Made by a program: the position numbers and the translations under genes. From Mycolicibacterium confluentis (lineage in GTDB: Bacteria; Actinomycetota; Actinomycetes; Mycobacteriales; Mycobacteriaceae), in NCBI RefSeq assembly GCF_010729895.1, contig NZ_AP022612.1, positions 1,178,001-1,242,000 of the forward strand: a stretch of DNA of 64,000 bases. Reading direction: 5' to 3'. This document shows positions 8,662 through 16,742 of the stretch, piece by piece; the stretch's first letter is position 1; the number at the start of each line of letters is the position of its first letter. The notes beneath the pieces were generated by a model. It worked only from the letters and a program-made list of their open reading frames with translations, searched no databases and was not told the origin of the DNA.

Positions 8662-9476
8662 CGGCGGGAGTCCATCCGATCCAGGGCGGTGTCGGCGACG
8701 ACGAACACCGTGCCCTCCTCCGCATCGGCCTTGGCTGCGAGATCCGCGGCCAGGCGAACGTCCTTCTGCAGCAACCCGCCCGCGATGGGAGCCAGGTGCT
8801 CGAGCGTGCCGCCGAACATCGCGATGCTGTTGATCGCCTTGCTGGTGCCCGACCCGCGGGTGAGCACCTCGCCCAACTTGGCGCGCTCGACGCCCAACTG
8901 CTCACCCAGTTCGAGCAGGCTGATCGCGGCACCGAGGTTCGCGCTGAACAGCAGGTTGTTCAGGATCTTGCTGACCTGTCCGGCGCCCAGTGGCCCGAGG
9001 TGCACGATCGGGTCGGCGTAGGTCTCGAACACCGGGCGGCATTTCTCGAGGTCGGCCTCGTCGCCGCCGACCATCACCAGAAGCTGCTTGGCCTCGACCG
9101 CGGGCCCACCACCGCTGACCGGCGCGTCGACGACGGAAACACCCTGTGCGGACGCCTTTTCGGCGAGTTCGCGGCAGGTGTCAGGATGCACGGTGCTGTG
9201 GATGACAATGATGCCGCCGGGCTTCAGGCCGGCGAGCAGGCCTTCGTCGCCGTAGGCCAGTTGGCGAATGTCGTCGTCGCCGATGACGCACAGGCACACG
9301 ATGTCGCTCTCGGCCGCCAGTTCGGCGGGCGTGCCCGCAACCTTGGCCGCGGTGTCGGCGTACGGCTCCAGTGACGCGGGACGGCGCGCCCAGAGGGTGG
9401 TGGGGATCCCGGCGTCGACGATGGCGCGCGCCATCGGTCCACCCTGGCTGCCCAATCCAATGAATCCGACTCGCAT
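8658..9476 (-). CDS. NAD(P)-dependent 3-hydroxyisobutyrate dehydrogenase-like protein (second of a pair)
   Basis: A 272-residue paralogue of the preceding gene product. The Rossmann motif GFIGLGSQG starts at residue 4, DAPVSGGG is near 117-124 and the catalytic Lys is Lys170 (KILNN). The frame continues upstream, but the ATG at 9476 gives the family N-terminus and overlaps the stop of the hydrolase gene (TGATG). The tandem pair shares architecture but has clearly diverged, which suggests either two substrates in one pathway or a heteromeric enzyme; both ideas are inference. Confidence 0.9.
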   Translation of the reverse strand: MRVGFIGLGSQGGPMARAIVDAGIPTTLWARRPASLEPYADTAAKVAGTPAELAAESDIVCLCVIGDDDIRQLAYGDEGLLAGLKPGGIIVIHSTVHPDTCRELAEKASAQGVSVVDAPVSGGGPAVEAKQLLVMVGGDEADLEKCRPVFETYADPIVHLGPLGAGQVSKILNNLLFSANLGAAISLLELGEQLGVERAKLGEVLTRGSGTSKAINSIAMFGGTLEHLAPIAGGLLQKDVRLAADLAAKADAEEGTVFVVADTALDRMDSRR

Positions 9477-10390
9477 CAACTGGCCTCCATCGTGAAATCG
9501 GTAGTGGTCCCACCGGACCCGGTACGGCGGGCTCGGCACTGCTCGGCGAACGCGGTTGCGCCGAGGTGGTACTCGGTGGCTGCGTGCCCCAGGCTCAGGT
9601 TGTGTCCGGCATTGGGCTGGCGGACGGCGGTGACATCGGGGGAGGCCGTGAACAACTCGGTGACCTCGCGCACCGCTGCCTCGTCGGTGGACCATACCCG
9701 CTCGTGCTCCGCGAGCACATAGCGCACCGGAACTCGCACGCGCGCAGCCAGTTCCGTGACGGTCTCGGCCCAGTTCGCGACGACGTCGGCCTCGTAGCCG
9801 GGGGAGATGGGGCCGGTCTTGATGCGCACCGCCGACGCGATGCCGTCGGGATAGAGTTCGGCAGGTTCCCACAGCAGGCCGCGCAGGCCGGTGGGGACGT
9901 TGGTCACTGACGCGCCCGCGAGCACGGCGCGGGCCGCATCCTGCTGACGCAGTCCGGTGCCGGAGATCTCGATGCCCAGCAGCGCCGCACCGCGCTCGTC
10001 GTCCGCCGCCATCCGCAACGCCAGTTCGGTGCCGTTGGAGTGCGCCAGCACGAACAGTCCGGCGCCGCGGTCCCGGCCCCCGAGGATCTTGTCGACTGCG
10101 GCATAGGCCATTTCGACGCGCCGCGTGGGATCGACGAACTCTTCGGCATAAAGCGCCGAAGCGCCGAAACCCGGCCGGTCCAGCGCCAGCACGGTGTACC
10201 CGTGCGAAGGTCCGAACCGCACCAGCGACAGCGCGGGATGCCCCGGGCAGTCGAAGTACGCGCTGGTGGTCGCTCCACCGTGCAGGGCCACGACGACCGC
10301 GCGCGGATTCTGCGCCTCGGCGAGCAGGCCGGACATCGGCACGCCGTCGACGAGGACCACACGCGCGGTCGGGGACGTTGCATTGCTCAA
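9476..10390 (-). CDS. alpha/beta hydrolase
   Basis: A 304-residue alpha/beta-hydrolase-fold protein. The oxyanion-hole segment ALHGG is near residue 40 and the nucleophile elbow AHSNG (Ser in a G/A-H-S-x-G context) about 120 residues in; a His in NAGHNLS close to the C-terminus is a plausible catalytic base. I chose a TTG start at 10390 because AAGGAG lies 8 nt in front of it on the minus strand; no ATG or GTG in frame is better placed. It probably hydrolyses an ester, thioester or C-C bond in the pathway of this operon. Confidence 0.85.
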   Translation of the reverse strand: MSNATSPTARVVLVDGVPMSGLLAEAQNPRAVVVALHGGATTSAYFDCPGHPALSLVRFGPSHGYTVLALDRPGFGASALYAEEFVDPTRRVEMAYAAVDKILGGRDRGAGLFVLAHSNGTELALRMAADDERGAALLGIEISGTGLRQQDAARAVLAGASVTNVPTGLRGLLWEPAELYPDGIASAVRIKTGPISPGYEADVVANWAETVTELAARVRVPVRYVLAEHERVWSTDEAAVREVTELFTASPDVTAVRQPNAGHNLSLGHAATEYHLGATAFAEQCRARRTGSGGTTTDFTMEAS

Positions 10391-10433
10391 TTCCGTGACT
10401 CCTTCCCCTCGGCTCCGCCTTCGGGTTCGTCGT

Positions 10434-12113
10434 TCACGGGGTGTCAGTCCGCAGCAGCAGCACTCCACTCGGTGTCAGTCCACCACTGCTGGCCACCGCG
10501 ACGCGGGCATTTGCGACCTGGCGTTCACCGGCCTCACCGCGGAGTTGCGTGACGGCCTCATGGATCAGACCCATCCCGTGCGTGCGGCCGTGGGACAGCT
10601 GGCCACCATGGGTGTTCAGCGGGATCACGCCGTCACGCGCGATGTTCGCGCCGCCGTCGAGGAAGTCCTTGGCCTCGCCGATGCCGCAGAACCCAAGCGC
10701 CTCAAGCCACGACAGGCAGTTGAACGTGAAGCCGTCGTACAGTTCAGCCACGTGGACATCGCTGGGCCGCAACGAGGTTCGGCTCCACAGGTGCGCGGAC
10801 TGGCCGAGCACCTGTGGCTCATGGGTCAGGGTGGTCTGGTCCCAGTCGGTGCGCTCGATGATCTGCGTGCCCACCGCCTCGAAGTACACCGGCGGCTTGC
10901 GCAGATCACGGGCCACGTCGACCGCGGAGACGATGACCGCGACCGCGCCGTCGCACGGCACGTCACAGTCATAGAGGCCGAACGGCGTGGTGATCGGCCG
11001 CGCCGACAGGTAGTCCTCCATGGTCATCGGATCGCGGTAGATCGCGGTCGGGTTGATCGACGCGTTGGCCCGCTGGTTCAACGCGATCCAGCCCAGCGTC
11101 TCCCGCGTCGTGCCGTAACGGTCGAAGTGGCGCTGCGCGTTGAGCGCCAGTGTGTGCGCGGCCGACGTGGCGCCGAAGGGGGCCTGCCAGTTGGTGGTTC
11201 GCATACCGCCGGCGGGGGCGGCCTTACCCTCTTTGAGCAGTTGGTTGTAGGTGGCCTCCCACAGCGTGCGGAAGCACAGCACGTGGCGCGCCATCCCGGT
11301 CGCGACGGCCATCATCGCCGCGATCACCGAACCGCCGGGACCGAACGTGTCCATACCGCCGTTGATCCACGTCGGCCGGATGCCGAGGGCGCCCTCGAGC
11401 GCGTTGACTCCACCTTCGCCCATGCCCGCCACGTCGAGGCCGGGATAGGTGGAGAGACCGTCGATATCGGCCAGCGTCAGACCGGCGTCGGCGATCGCGG
11501 CCTCGCAGGCCTCGATGGTCAGCGAGATCGGCGGCACCATGAGACGCCGGCCGATCCGCGATATGCCGATGCCCGTGATCGCCGACTTGTCCTCGAACTT
11601 GTCCTGTCTGACCATGGGCCGGACGAACTTCGAGAACTCCTCTGGGGCGATCTCGTCGGCGGGCAGTTCGCCCACCTCTTTCGGTGTCACGGGGCGGAAC
11701 AGCGGCAGGTACACGTCGGCGGCCTTCTCGAAGACCACCTCGACGACCTGACCGAGTTCCAGGTCGACACCACCGTTCTCGTCGATGTCGACCAGGATGT
11801 TGGTGGTCAGCCGGACCCGCGGATCCTCTTCGATCGCGACCTGCGCCACCACGTAGGGGGCGGGCAGCCCCGGAATGCTGAACCGGTGGTTGACCGTGAA
11901 GCCAGCCAGCACGCCCCGACCGGAGACGTCGCGCACGCCCATGTCGTGGCTGCGGCAGTACCGGCAGATGGGCTGCGGGGGATGGATCAGCGAGTGGCAG
12001 TCCTGGCATTCGCAGATCCGGAGCACGCCGTCGCCGCCCGCGGTCCAGAAGAACTCGTTGTCCAGCGTCAGCTGCGGCAGCGGGAGACGTGACTGGCTGT
12101 TGTCGGAACTCAT
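10434..12113 (-). CDS. DUF35 Zn-ribbon/OB domain fused to thiolase-fold lipid-transfer protein (probable aldolase)
   Basis: A 559-residue fusion. Residues 1-150 are a DUF35 module: a Zn ribbon with CxxC pairs at 36/39 and 50/53, then an OB fold. From about 175 the protein is a thiolase-like lipid-transfer (SCP-x/Ltp) domain, with the NTHGGQLSHGR segment near the C-terminus. At the place of the thiolase nucleophile there is a GPGGS stretch without Cys. In steroid side-chain degradation, a Cys-less thiolase (Ltp2) joins a separate DUF35 protein to form a retro-aldolase; a fused form would do this in one chain. The aldolase role is inference. The ATG at 12113 overlaps the ferredoxin stop (ATGA). 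Confidence 0.85.
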   Translation of the reverse strand: MSSDNSQSRLPLPQLTLDNEFFWTAGGDGVLRICECQDCHSLIHPPQPICRYCRSHDMGVRDVSGRGVLAGFTVNHRFSIPGLPAPYVVAQVAIEEDPRVRLTTNILVDIDENGGVDLELGQVVEVVFEKAADVYLPLFRPVTPKEVGELPADEIAPEEFSKFVRPMVRQDKFEDKSAITGIGISRIGRRLMVPPISLTIEACEAAIADAGLTLADIDGLSTYPGLDVAGMGEGGVNALEGALGIRPTWINGGMDTFGPGGSVIAAMMAVATGMARHVLCFRTLWEATYNQLLKEGKAAPAGGMRTTNWQAPFGATSAAHTLALNAQRHFDRYGTTRETLGWIALNQRANASINPTAIYRDPMTMEDYLSARPITTPFGLYDCDVPCDGAVAVIVSAVDVARDLRKPPVYFEAVGTQIIERTDWDQTTLTHEPQVLGQSAHLWSRTSLRPSDVHVAELYDGFTFNCLSWLEALGFCGIGEAKDFLDGGANIARDGVIPLNTHGGQLSHGRTHGMGLIHEAVTQLRGEAGERQVANARVAVASSGGLTPSGVLLLRTDTP

Positions 12114-12424
12114 CGCGTGAAACCCCACTCCGCTTCGTTGTCTTCGGTTTTCAGATGCGCGCCCGGGTCCTCGTCATGCTGCACCGGTGGTGCGGCAGGC
12201 GGTTCGGTGGGGCGTCGTTCGGCGATCTCCATGATCGCGTGCACCGGGCAGTCCAGGAGCGCGCGCATCACGGTATCCCGGTCGGGCTCGGGCACCACGC
12301 CGTCACCGACGAGCACCGCGTATCCCCAGTCGTCGAGCGAAAAGTACTCCGGCGCATGCTTGGCGCAGATGCCGAACCCGTCGCACAGCGTCCGGTCGAG
12401 CTTGATCCGCATCTTGTCGGTCAT
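12110..12424 (-). CDS. [3Fe-4S] ferredoxin with C-terminal extension
   Basis: A 104-residue ferredoxin. Cluster ligands are Cys14 and Cys20 and Cys59 followed by Pro. The core ends near residue 68; a further 35 residues, rich in Pro and acidic residues, are unlike the other three short ferredoxins in the window (63-65 residues). It overlaps its upstream neighbour, the NuoF-like flavoprotein gene, by 4 bp (ATGA). This tight pairing suggests that the flavoprotein reduces this ferredoxin with NADH, which would then serve an oxygenase such as the P450 at 6568-7770. Confidence 0.9.
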   Translation of the reverse strand: MTDKMRIKLDRTLCDGFGICAKHAPEYFSLDDWGYAVLVGDGVVPEPDRDTVMRALLDCPVHAIMEIAERRPTEPPAAPPVQHDEDPGAHLKTEDNEAEWGFTR

Positions 12425-13731
12425 CCCAGCGCCTCCACTTCGTAGGGGCGGTGCGCAGCGAACGTGCCTGCGCGGCAGGCCGCGCAGTCTCCGGTCAGGT
12501 GTCGTTCGACGTTTTCCCCGAACACCGCAAGCAGGCTCGCGGCGATGTTGGTGGCCGCGTCGAGGGTCGCGCAGGCTCCGCGGCCGCGCAGCACCACCGA
12601 CCACCGCTGCAGACGCGCCAGATCGTCGGCGCTCGCGGTGCCGTCGCGCAGTGCGCCCGCGGCGGCGGCCATCGCGGCGGTGCCGTTGAAACACGATCCG
12701 CACTGACCGGCGTTCTCGCGGTCGAAGTAGGCCAGCACCGAGGCGGCGACCGCGACGGGGCACTCGTCGGTGAGCACCGAGACCGCGCCGCAGCCCAGGC
12801 CGCTGCCCAGTGCCCGCAGCGACTCGTGGTCGAGTGCGGTGTCGACGACGTCGCGTCCCAGCAGGCCCGCGAAGTAGCCGCCCATCAGGGCGCCCCGAAC
12901 CTGGTCCGCCGGAATTCCGTGCAGGGCAAGCAGTTCAGTGACCTTGACTCCGAGCGGGAGCTCGTAGAGGCCGGGCGGCCGTCCGCCGCCGGTGATGGTC
13001 GCCAGGAAGGTGCCCGGTGAGTCGGCGGTGCCGGCCTCGCGGTAGACGTCGGCACCGTGGCGCTGGACGAACGGCAGGTGGGCCAGGGTCTCGACGTTGC
13101 TGACCAGCGTGGGCAGGCCCCCGACCCCCTCCTCGAAGACTCGCGGTGGCTTGTCCGTCGGCTTGGCGGGCCCGCCGTTGATGGCACGCACCGCAGCGCT
13201 CTCCTCGCCCGCGACATAGCCGGGGTCTACGACGCGCACACTGACCGTCAGGTCGCCGAGAACATCGGGGGCGGTGTCGTGCAGTTCCGCCAATGCCGAC
13301 GAGACACTCTGCGCCGAAGCAGGATCCGACACGTACACGTGAGCATGCTTGGCGCCGACGATCTGGGCGGCCAGGCGGGTCCCGTCGAGGACCAGATGGG
13401 GTCGGTTGCGCAGCAGCCACCTGTCCTTGATCGAGGAGGGTTCGCCCTCTTCGCCGTTGGCCACCAGCACGGTGTCGTGACCGGCCAGTGCCGCCGCGCG
13501 GACCGTCTGCAGCTTGACCGCGGTCGGGAAGGCCGCACCGCCGCGACCGCGGATCCCGGCCCGGGCCACCTCGGCCAGCAGCGCTTCGGCGTCCGACAAC
13601 GCCGCATAGCCACCGGCGCTGCGGTATTCGCTGCCGGTCTCGGCCCCCTCGCGGGTGCGCAGCAGGCGTGGGGAGAGTGTGGGCCAGGCGCCGACGACGA
13701 TGTCGGCCCCGGCAGTCTGGGTGGTCTTCAT
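12421..13731 (-). CDS. NuoF-like NADH:acceptor flavoprotein
   Basis: A 436-residue relative of complex I subunit NuoF, standing alone without other nuo genes. The FMN/NADH site is visible: GRGGAAFPT at 62-70 and NGEEGEPSSIKDR at 92-104. In the iron-sulfur region the usual CxxCxxC reads A341-x2-C344-x2-C347, with the fourth ligand Cys387 present, so one of the four N3-cluster ligands is replaced by Ala. Overlap with a ferredoxin gene suggests NADH:ferredoxin reductase activity (inference). AGGAG lies 7 nt before the ATG. It is divergent from the gene at 13794 and heads the minus-strand operon. Confidence 0.87.
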   Translation of the reverse strand: MKTTQTAGADIVVGAWPTLSPRLLRTREGAETGSEYRSAGGYAALSDAEALLAEVARAGIRGRGGAAFPTAVKLQTVRAAALAGHDTVLVANGEEGEPSSIKDRWLLRNRPHLVLDGTRLAAQIVGAKHAHVYVSDPASAQSVSSALAELHDTAPDVLGDLTVSVRVVDPGYVAGEESAAVRAINGGPAKPTDKPPRVFEEGVGGLPTLVSNVETLAHLPFVQRHGADVYREAGTADSPGTFLATITGGGRPPGLYELPLGVKVTELLALHGIPADQVRGALMGGYFAGLLGRDVVDTALDHESLRALGSGLGCGAVSVLTDECPVAVAASVLAYFDRENAGQCGSCFNGTAAMAAAAGALRDGTASADDLARLQRWSVVLRGRGACATLDAATNIAASLLAVFGENVERHLTGDCAACRAGTFAAHRPYEVEALG

Positions 13732-13780
13732 GGCTGACTCCTGCGAACCGGGGGCTGGGCCGGGCGGCGCCGACGGTGGT

Positions 13781-13793
13781 TAGGCTCGTGGAC
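13781..13793 (+). promoter_or_regulatory. -10 element of a probably leaderless transcript
   Basis: TAGGCT at 13781-13786 fits the actinobacterial TANNNT -10 consensus and ends 7 bp before the ATG at 13794. Transcription would then start at or next to the initiation codon, as is common in mycobacteria. No ribosome site is seen in front of this ATG, which agrees with a leaderless mRNA. Confidence 0.5.
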
Positions 13794-14267
13794 ATGCGGA
13801 CGGCAGTGGTGCGAGTGAAGGTCGATCCCGGCGGGAGCCTGACCGCGAGCGCAGTGACCGAGGGGATGGCGGCGCTGACCGGCATGGCCGACGCCGCGGG
13901 GGTCGAGCTGATCCAGAACGACCTTGCCGCGCTGCCGCCGAGTCGGCGCGAGGTCGAGTTCCTGATGACCGGCGCGGACCCCGCGGAACTGCAGGATGTG
14001 GCCAATGGCCTGTGCGGCAGGGCATTCGGAACCGAGCCCGTGGCCGGCGTGCTGACCTTCGTCAGCCACGGCACCGACGACGATGCGCACGGTGTGCTCG
14101 CCGGGTTCGGACTCACCGGACAGATCGAGCGGACACCCACCGGCGAGGGCTGGGACATCGTCGACGTGACGCTGTCCAAGGCCGATGTGGAACGCGTGCC
14201 GGAGAGCCGGATCCACACGGCCCTGGAGGCCTCGCTGAACTGCGAGGTCCGAATCCACACGGTGTGA
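13794..14267 (+). CDS. conserved hypothetical protein
   Basis: A 157-residue protein that I cannot assign. It has no signal peptide or membrane helix. It opens with a beta-strand-rich segment (MRTAVVRVKVDPGG) and ends with RIHTALEASLNCEVRIHTV, an arrangement that could be a small alpha/beta fold. The ATG at 13794 is chosen because a -10 element sits just upstream; upstream in-frame sequence is Arg-rich and looks non-coding. It is alone on the plus strand between two minus-strand operons and ends 8 bp from the convergent hydrolase gene. Confidence 0.65.
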   Translation: MRTAVVRVKVDPGGSLTASAVTEGMAALTGMADAAGVELIQNDLAALPPSRREVEFLMTGADPAELQDVANGLCGRAFGTEPVAGVLTFVSHGTDDDAHGVLAGFGLTGQIERTPTGEGWDIVDVTLSKADVERVPESRIHTALEASLNCEVRIHTV

Positions 14268-14275
14268 CCCGACGG

Positions 14276-15151
14276 TCATGGCCGATCCAGAAAGTCCAGG
14301 ATCGCCGGTGCCGCCTGGACCCAGGTGTCGAACAGGCAGAACTTCTTTCCGCCACTGGCGGCGAACTTCTCCCCGGCCCGCTCCCAGGCGTCCTCGGGCC
14401 ACGGCGGATCGATCAGTTCTGAGCCCTTGATCAGGCAGTTGACTTCGAGCGATGTCCGCTTCGGGTGGTCCCAGTCGTTTTCGCCGCCGCGGATGATCAG
14501 CGTGGGAACGGTGATGTTGTCGAACATCTCGTCGGGCACACCGGGAATGGTCTGGCCCGGCTTGGACACGAACGCGTTGAGCCACCGCAGCATGACCTTG
14601 AGGAACTCGTCGGCGTCGAGGGCCTGGATTCTGTCATGGTTGACAGGATTTTCTGCGATACGTTCTTTCCATTCGGGCACGTGCAGCAGGCCCTTGATGC
14701 CCATTCCGCGCACCGCAAGGATGCTCGGCACGATGTAGTGCCCGCCCAGGACGAACGAACCGTAGACGCCGCCGACGATGTTCCACACCACCAGCTTGGT
14801 CACCAGTTCGGGGTAGAGCATCGTGGTGATCATCGAGTCCCGGGCACCGCCGGATCCACCGGCGATGATGCACGGTCCGATCTCGAGGCGCGTGATCAGC
14901 TGCGCCAGCGTCTCGGCCCGCATATGCGACTCGCTCTGACCGTAGAACTGCACATCCGACCTGCCGCAGTTGGGCCGGTCCCACAGCAGAACCCGATATC
15001 CACCGGCGACGAGCTTGCGTGCGAGCGGCTTGAGCCCGGGGATGTCCTTGCTGAACCGGCCGCCGGGGGTCAGCGCGATGAACGGTCCCTCTTTACCGAG
15101 GATCTCGTAGACGACATTGCCGCCATTGATCTCGATCTTCTTGTTGGGCAA
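14276..15151 (-). CDS. alpha/beta hydrolase
   Basis: A 291-residue alpha/beta-hydrolase. The segment LLWDRPNCGRSD near residue 55-67 and the elbow AGGSGGARD near 100 (G-x-S-x-G) mark the fold; a C-terminal His is not obvious in the usual position, so catalytic competence is not fully shown. The start is a TTG at 15151 with GGAG about 8 nt upstream; ATG alternatives lie too far inside. It follows the Rieske ferredoxin gene by 18 bp and belongs to the amidohydrolase operon that begins at 17843. Substrate unknown. Confidence 0.85.
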   Translation of the reverse strand: MPNKKIEINGGNVVYEILGKEGPFIALTPGGRFSKDIPGLKPLARKLVAGGYRVLLWDRPNCGRSDVQFYGQSESHMRAETLAQLITRLEIGPCIIAGGSGGARDSMITTMLYPELVTKLVVWNIVGGVYGSFVLGGHYIVPSILAVRGMGIKGLLHVPEWKERIAENPVNHDRIQALDADEFLKVMLRWLNAFVSKPGQTIPGVPDEMFDNITVPTLIIRGGENDWDHPKRTSLEVNCLIKGSELIDPPWPEDAWERAGEKFAASGGKKFCLFDTWVQAAPAILDFLDRP

Positions 15152-15169
15152 CGCTGCTCCAATGCGGGG

Positions 15170-15562
15170 TCAGGCCTGTACCAGGACGTCGTTGCCGACG
15201 ACCCGGACGGGGTAGGTGCGGATGCTCCACTCCGGTTTGACCGCAGTGGTGCCGGTGGCCAACTCGAACCCCCACTGGTGCCACGGACAGTAGATGTACT
15301 CCATGTCGCGCACCATCACCGCGTCGCCGGGCACGTTCTCGTCGACGATGTTGCGTCCGCGTGCCCGCCCCGAACACAGCGGCCCCCCTTCGTGCGGGCA
15401 GTAGTTCGCGATCGCGTAGAACGTCCCGTTGACGTTGTACACCCCCACACCGTGTCGCCCGATGGGCACGAGTTTGTGTGTGCCCGGCGGGATTTCGTCC
15501 ACTGTCGCAACGACGTGCTCACGCCCTTGTGCAAGGCGGGACGGCTTGGTCTCGTCTGCCAT
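15170..15562 (-). CDS. Rieske [2Fe-2S] ferredoxin
   Basis: A 130-residue single-domain Rieske protein. Ligands are visible as C-P-H in NYCPHEGGPLC and C-P-W-H in YCPWHQWGF, the standard Cys-x-His ... Cys-x2-His set. There is no membrane anchor, so it is a soluble electron carrier or a small oxygenase component rather than a respiratory Rieske protein. It lies 3 bp after an amidohydrolase gene, in the same operon. Its redox partner could be one of the oxygenases of the window, but none is directly adjacent. Confidence 0.92.
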   Translation of the reverse strand: MADETKPSRLAQGREHVVATVDEIPPGTHKLVPIGRHGVGVYNVNGTFYAIANYCPHEGGPLCSGRARGRNIVDENVPGDAVMVRDMEYIYCPWHQWGFELATGTTAVKPEWSIRTYPVRVVGNDVLVQA

Positions 15563-15565
15563 GGC

Positions 15566-16732
15566 TCAGAACACCCGGACCTGTCCCTCGAGGGCGGGGA
15601 CGGTCTCGGGCAGGTGGTAGGTGGCGATTCCGTTGCGGAACATAATGGCCTCGCGGGCGTGTTCGGGCAGGTGCTTGACCAGCCAGCGCGGGTCGTCGAA
15701 GGTCCAGTGCGGGTAGTCGCTGCTGTAGAGCAGGATCTTGTCGCACTCCATCCACTCGAACGCCCGAGACAGTTCGGTCTTGTCCTCGGGGTAGTCCAGG
15801 GGTTGGGTGGTGAATTTGATGTGGTCCTTGACGTATTCGCTGGGCTTGCGCTTGATGTCCATCCACTGCTTGCGGGCTTCGTAGATGGCGTCCATGCGCC
15901 ACATCAGCGGCAGGATCCAGGTGAAGGCGTGTTCGACGAACACGATGCGCAGCGTGGGGAAGCGGTCGAAGACCCCGTCGAAGATCAGACTCATGATCTG
16001 GTTGTGGGCCAGCAGCGAGTACGTGACCATCAAATCGTGGTTGTAGCTCGGGAAACCGACCGGCGGAATCGGCAGTTCTTCATGGTGGCTGCGGGACAGG
16101 TGGCAGGACACCGTGATGTCGTGCTTGGTGGCCGCGGCCCAGACCGGGTCATACATCGGGTCACCCCAGGCTGGCCGCCGTTCGGCCTTGATCAGGACCT
16201 GCACCATGTAGGGGTGCCCGGCCCACTTCTCGATCTCGGCGGCCGCGAGCTCGGGTGCCTCGATCGAGACGCAGATGGACCCCCGCCAGCGCTGATGCCA
16301 ATTGTTGTGTGAATCCAGCCAGCAGGCGTCCTGCCAGGAGTTCAGTGCCTGGCTCATGGCGTGGTCGGCCTCGGGGATCCGGCAAGGGTAGGCGCCGGGT
16401 TCCAGGACCGCGATATCGGACCCAGCCTCCATGATCAGCTGCTTGAACGCCAGATCGGGATCACTGCAGGCGAACTCGCCGTCGTCGGGAAACGAGTCGA
16501 CGCGCATCGCGAACGCGTGGGCGTAGTCCGGGGCGTCGTAGTAAATCTGCTCGCCGAACTGGTGGCTCAGGAAGTACTTGCTGCGCCACGGTTCCGGGAT
16601 GTGCGGCAGCAGTTGTCCGCGCTTGGGCACCGGATGCACGTCGGAATCCACGCACCTGATGGGCGTGCGTTCGATCGGCGTGGTCCGCTCGGTGGTCTGG
16701 GTGACGGCTTTGGCAGGCCCTGTCGATGTCAT
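15566..16732 (-). CDS. amidohydrolase-family (PF04909 type) hydrolase/decarboxylase
   Basis: A 388-residue metal-dependent TIM-barrel protein of the amidohydrolase-2 group. The N-terminal metal motif is present as DSDVHP (Asp-x-His), a second His cluster occurs in CHLSRSHHEE, and SSDYPHWTFDDP near the C-terminus carries the conserved Asp. This group includes decarboxylases and hydrolases of aromatic ring-cleavage products. AAGGAG lies 7 nt before the ATG. Its neighbour at 16743-17843 is a paralogue, and a Rieske ferredoxin follows; the set suggests catabolism of a cyclic compound. Confidence 0.9.
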   Translation of the reverse strand: MTSTGPAKAVTQTTERTTPIERTPIRCVDSDVHPVPKRGQLLPHIPEPWRSKYFLSHQFGEQIYYDAPDYAHAFAMRVDSFPDDGEFACSDPDLAFKQLIMEAGSDIAVLEPGAYPCRIPEADHAMSQALNSWQDACWLDSHNNWHQRWRGSICVSIEAPELAAAEIEKWAGHPYMVQVLIKAERRPAWGDPMYDPVWAAATKHDITVSCHLSRSHHEELPIPPVGFPSYNHDLMVTYSLLAHNQIMSLIFDGVFDRFPTLRIVFVEHAFTWILPLMWRMDAIYEARKQWMDIKRKPSEYVKDHIKFTTQPLDYPEDKTELSRAFEWMECDKILLYSSDYPHWTFDDPRWLVKHLPEHAREAIMFRNGIATYHLPETVPALEGQVRVF

Positions 16733-16742
16733 GGCGTGCTCC

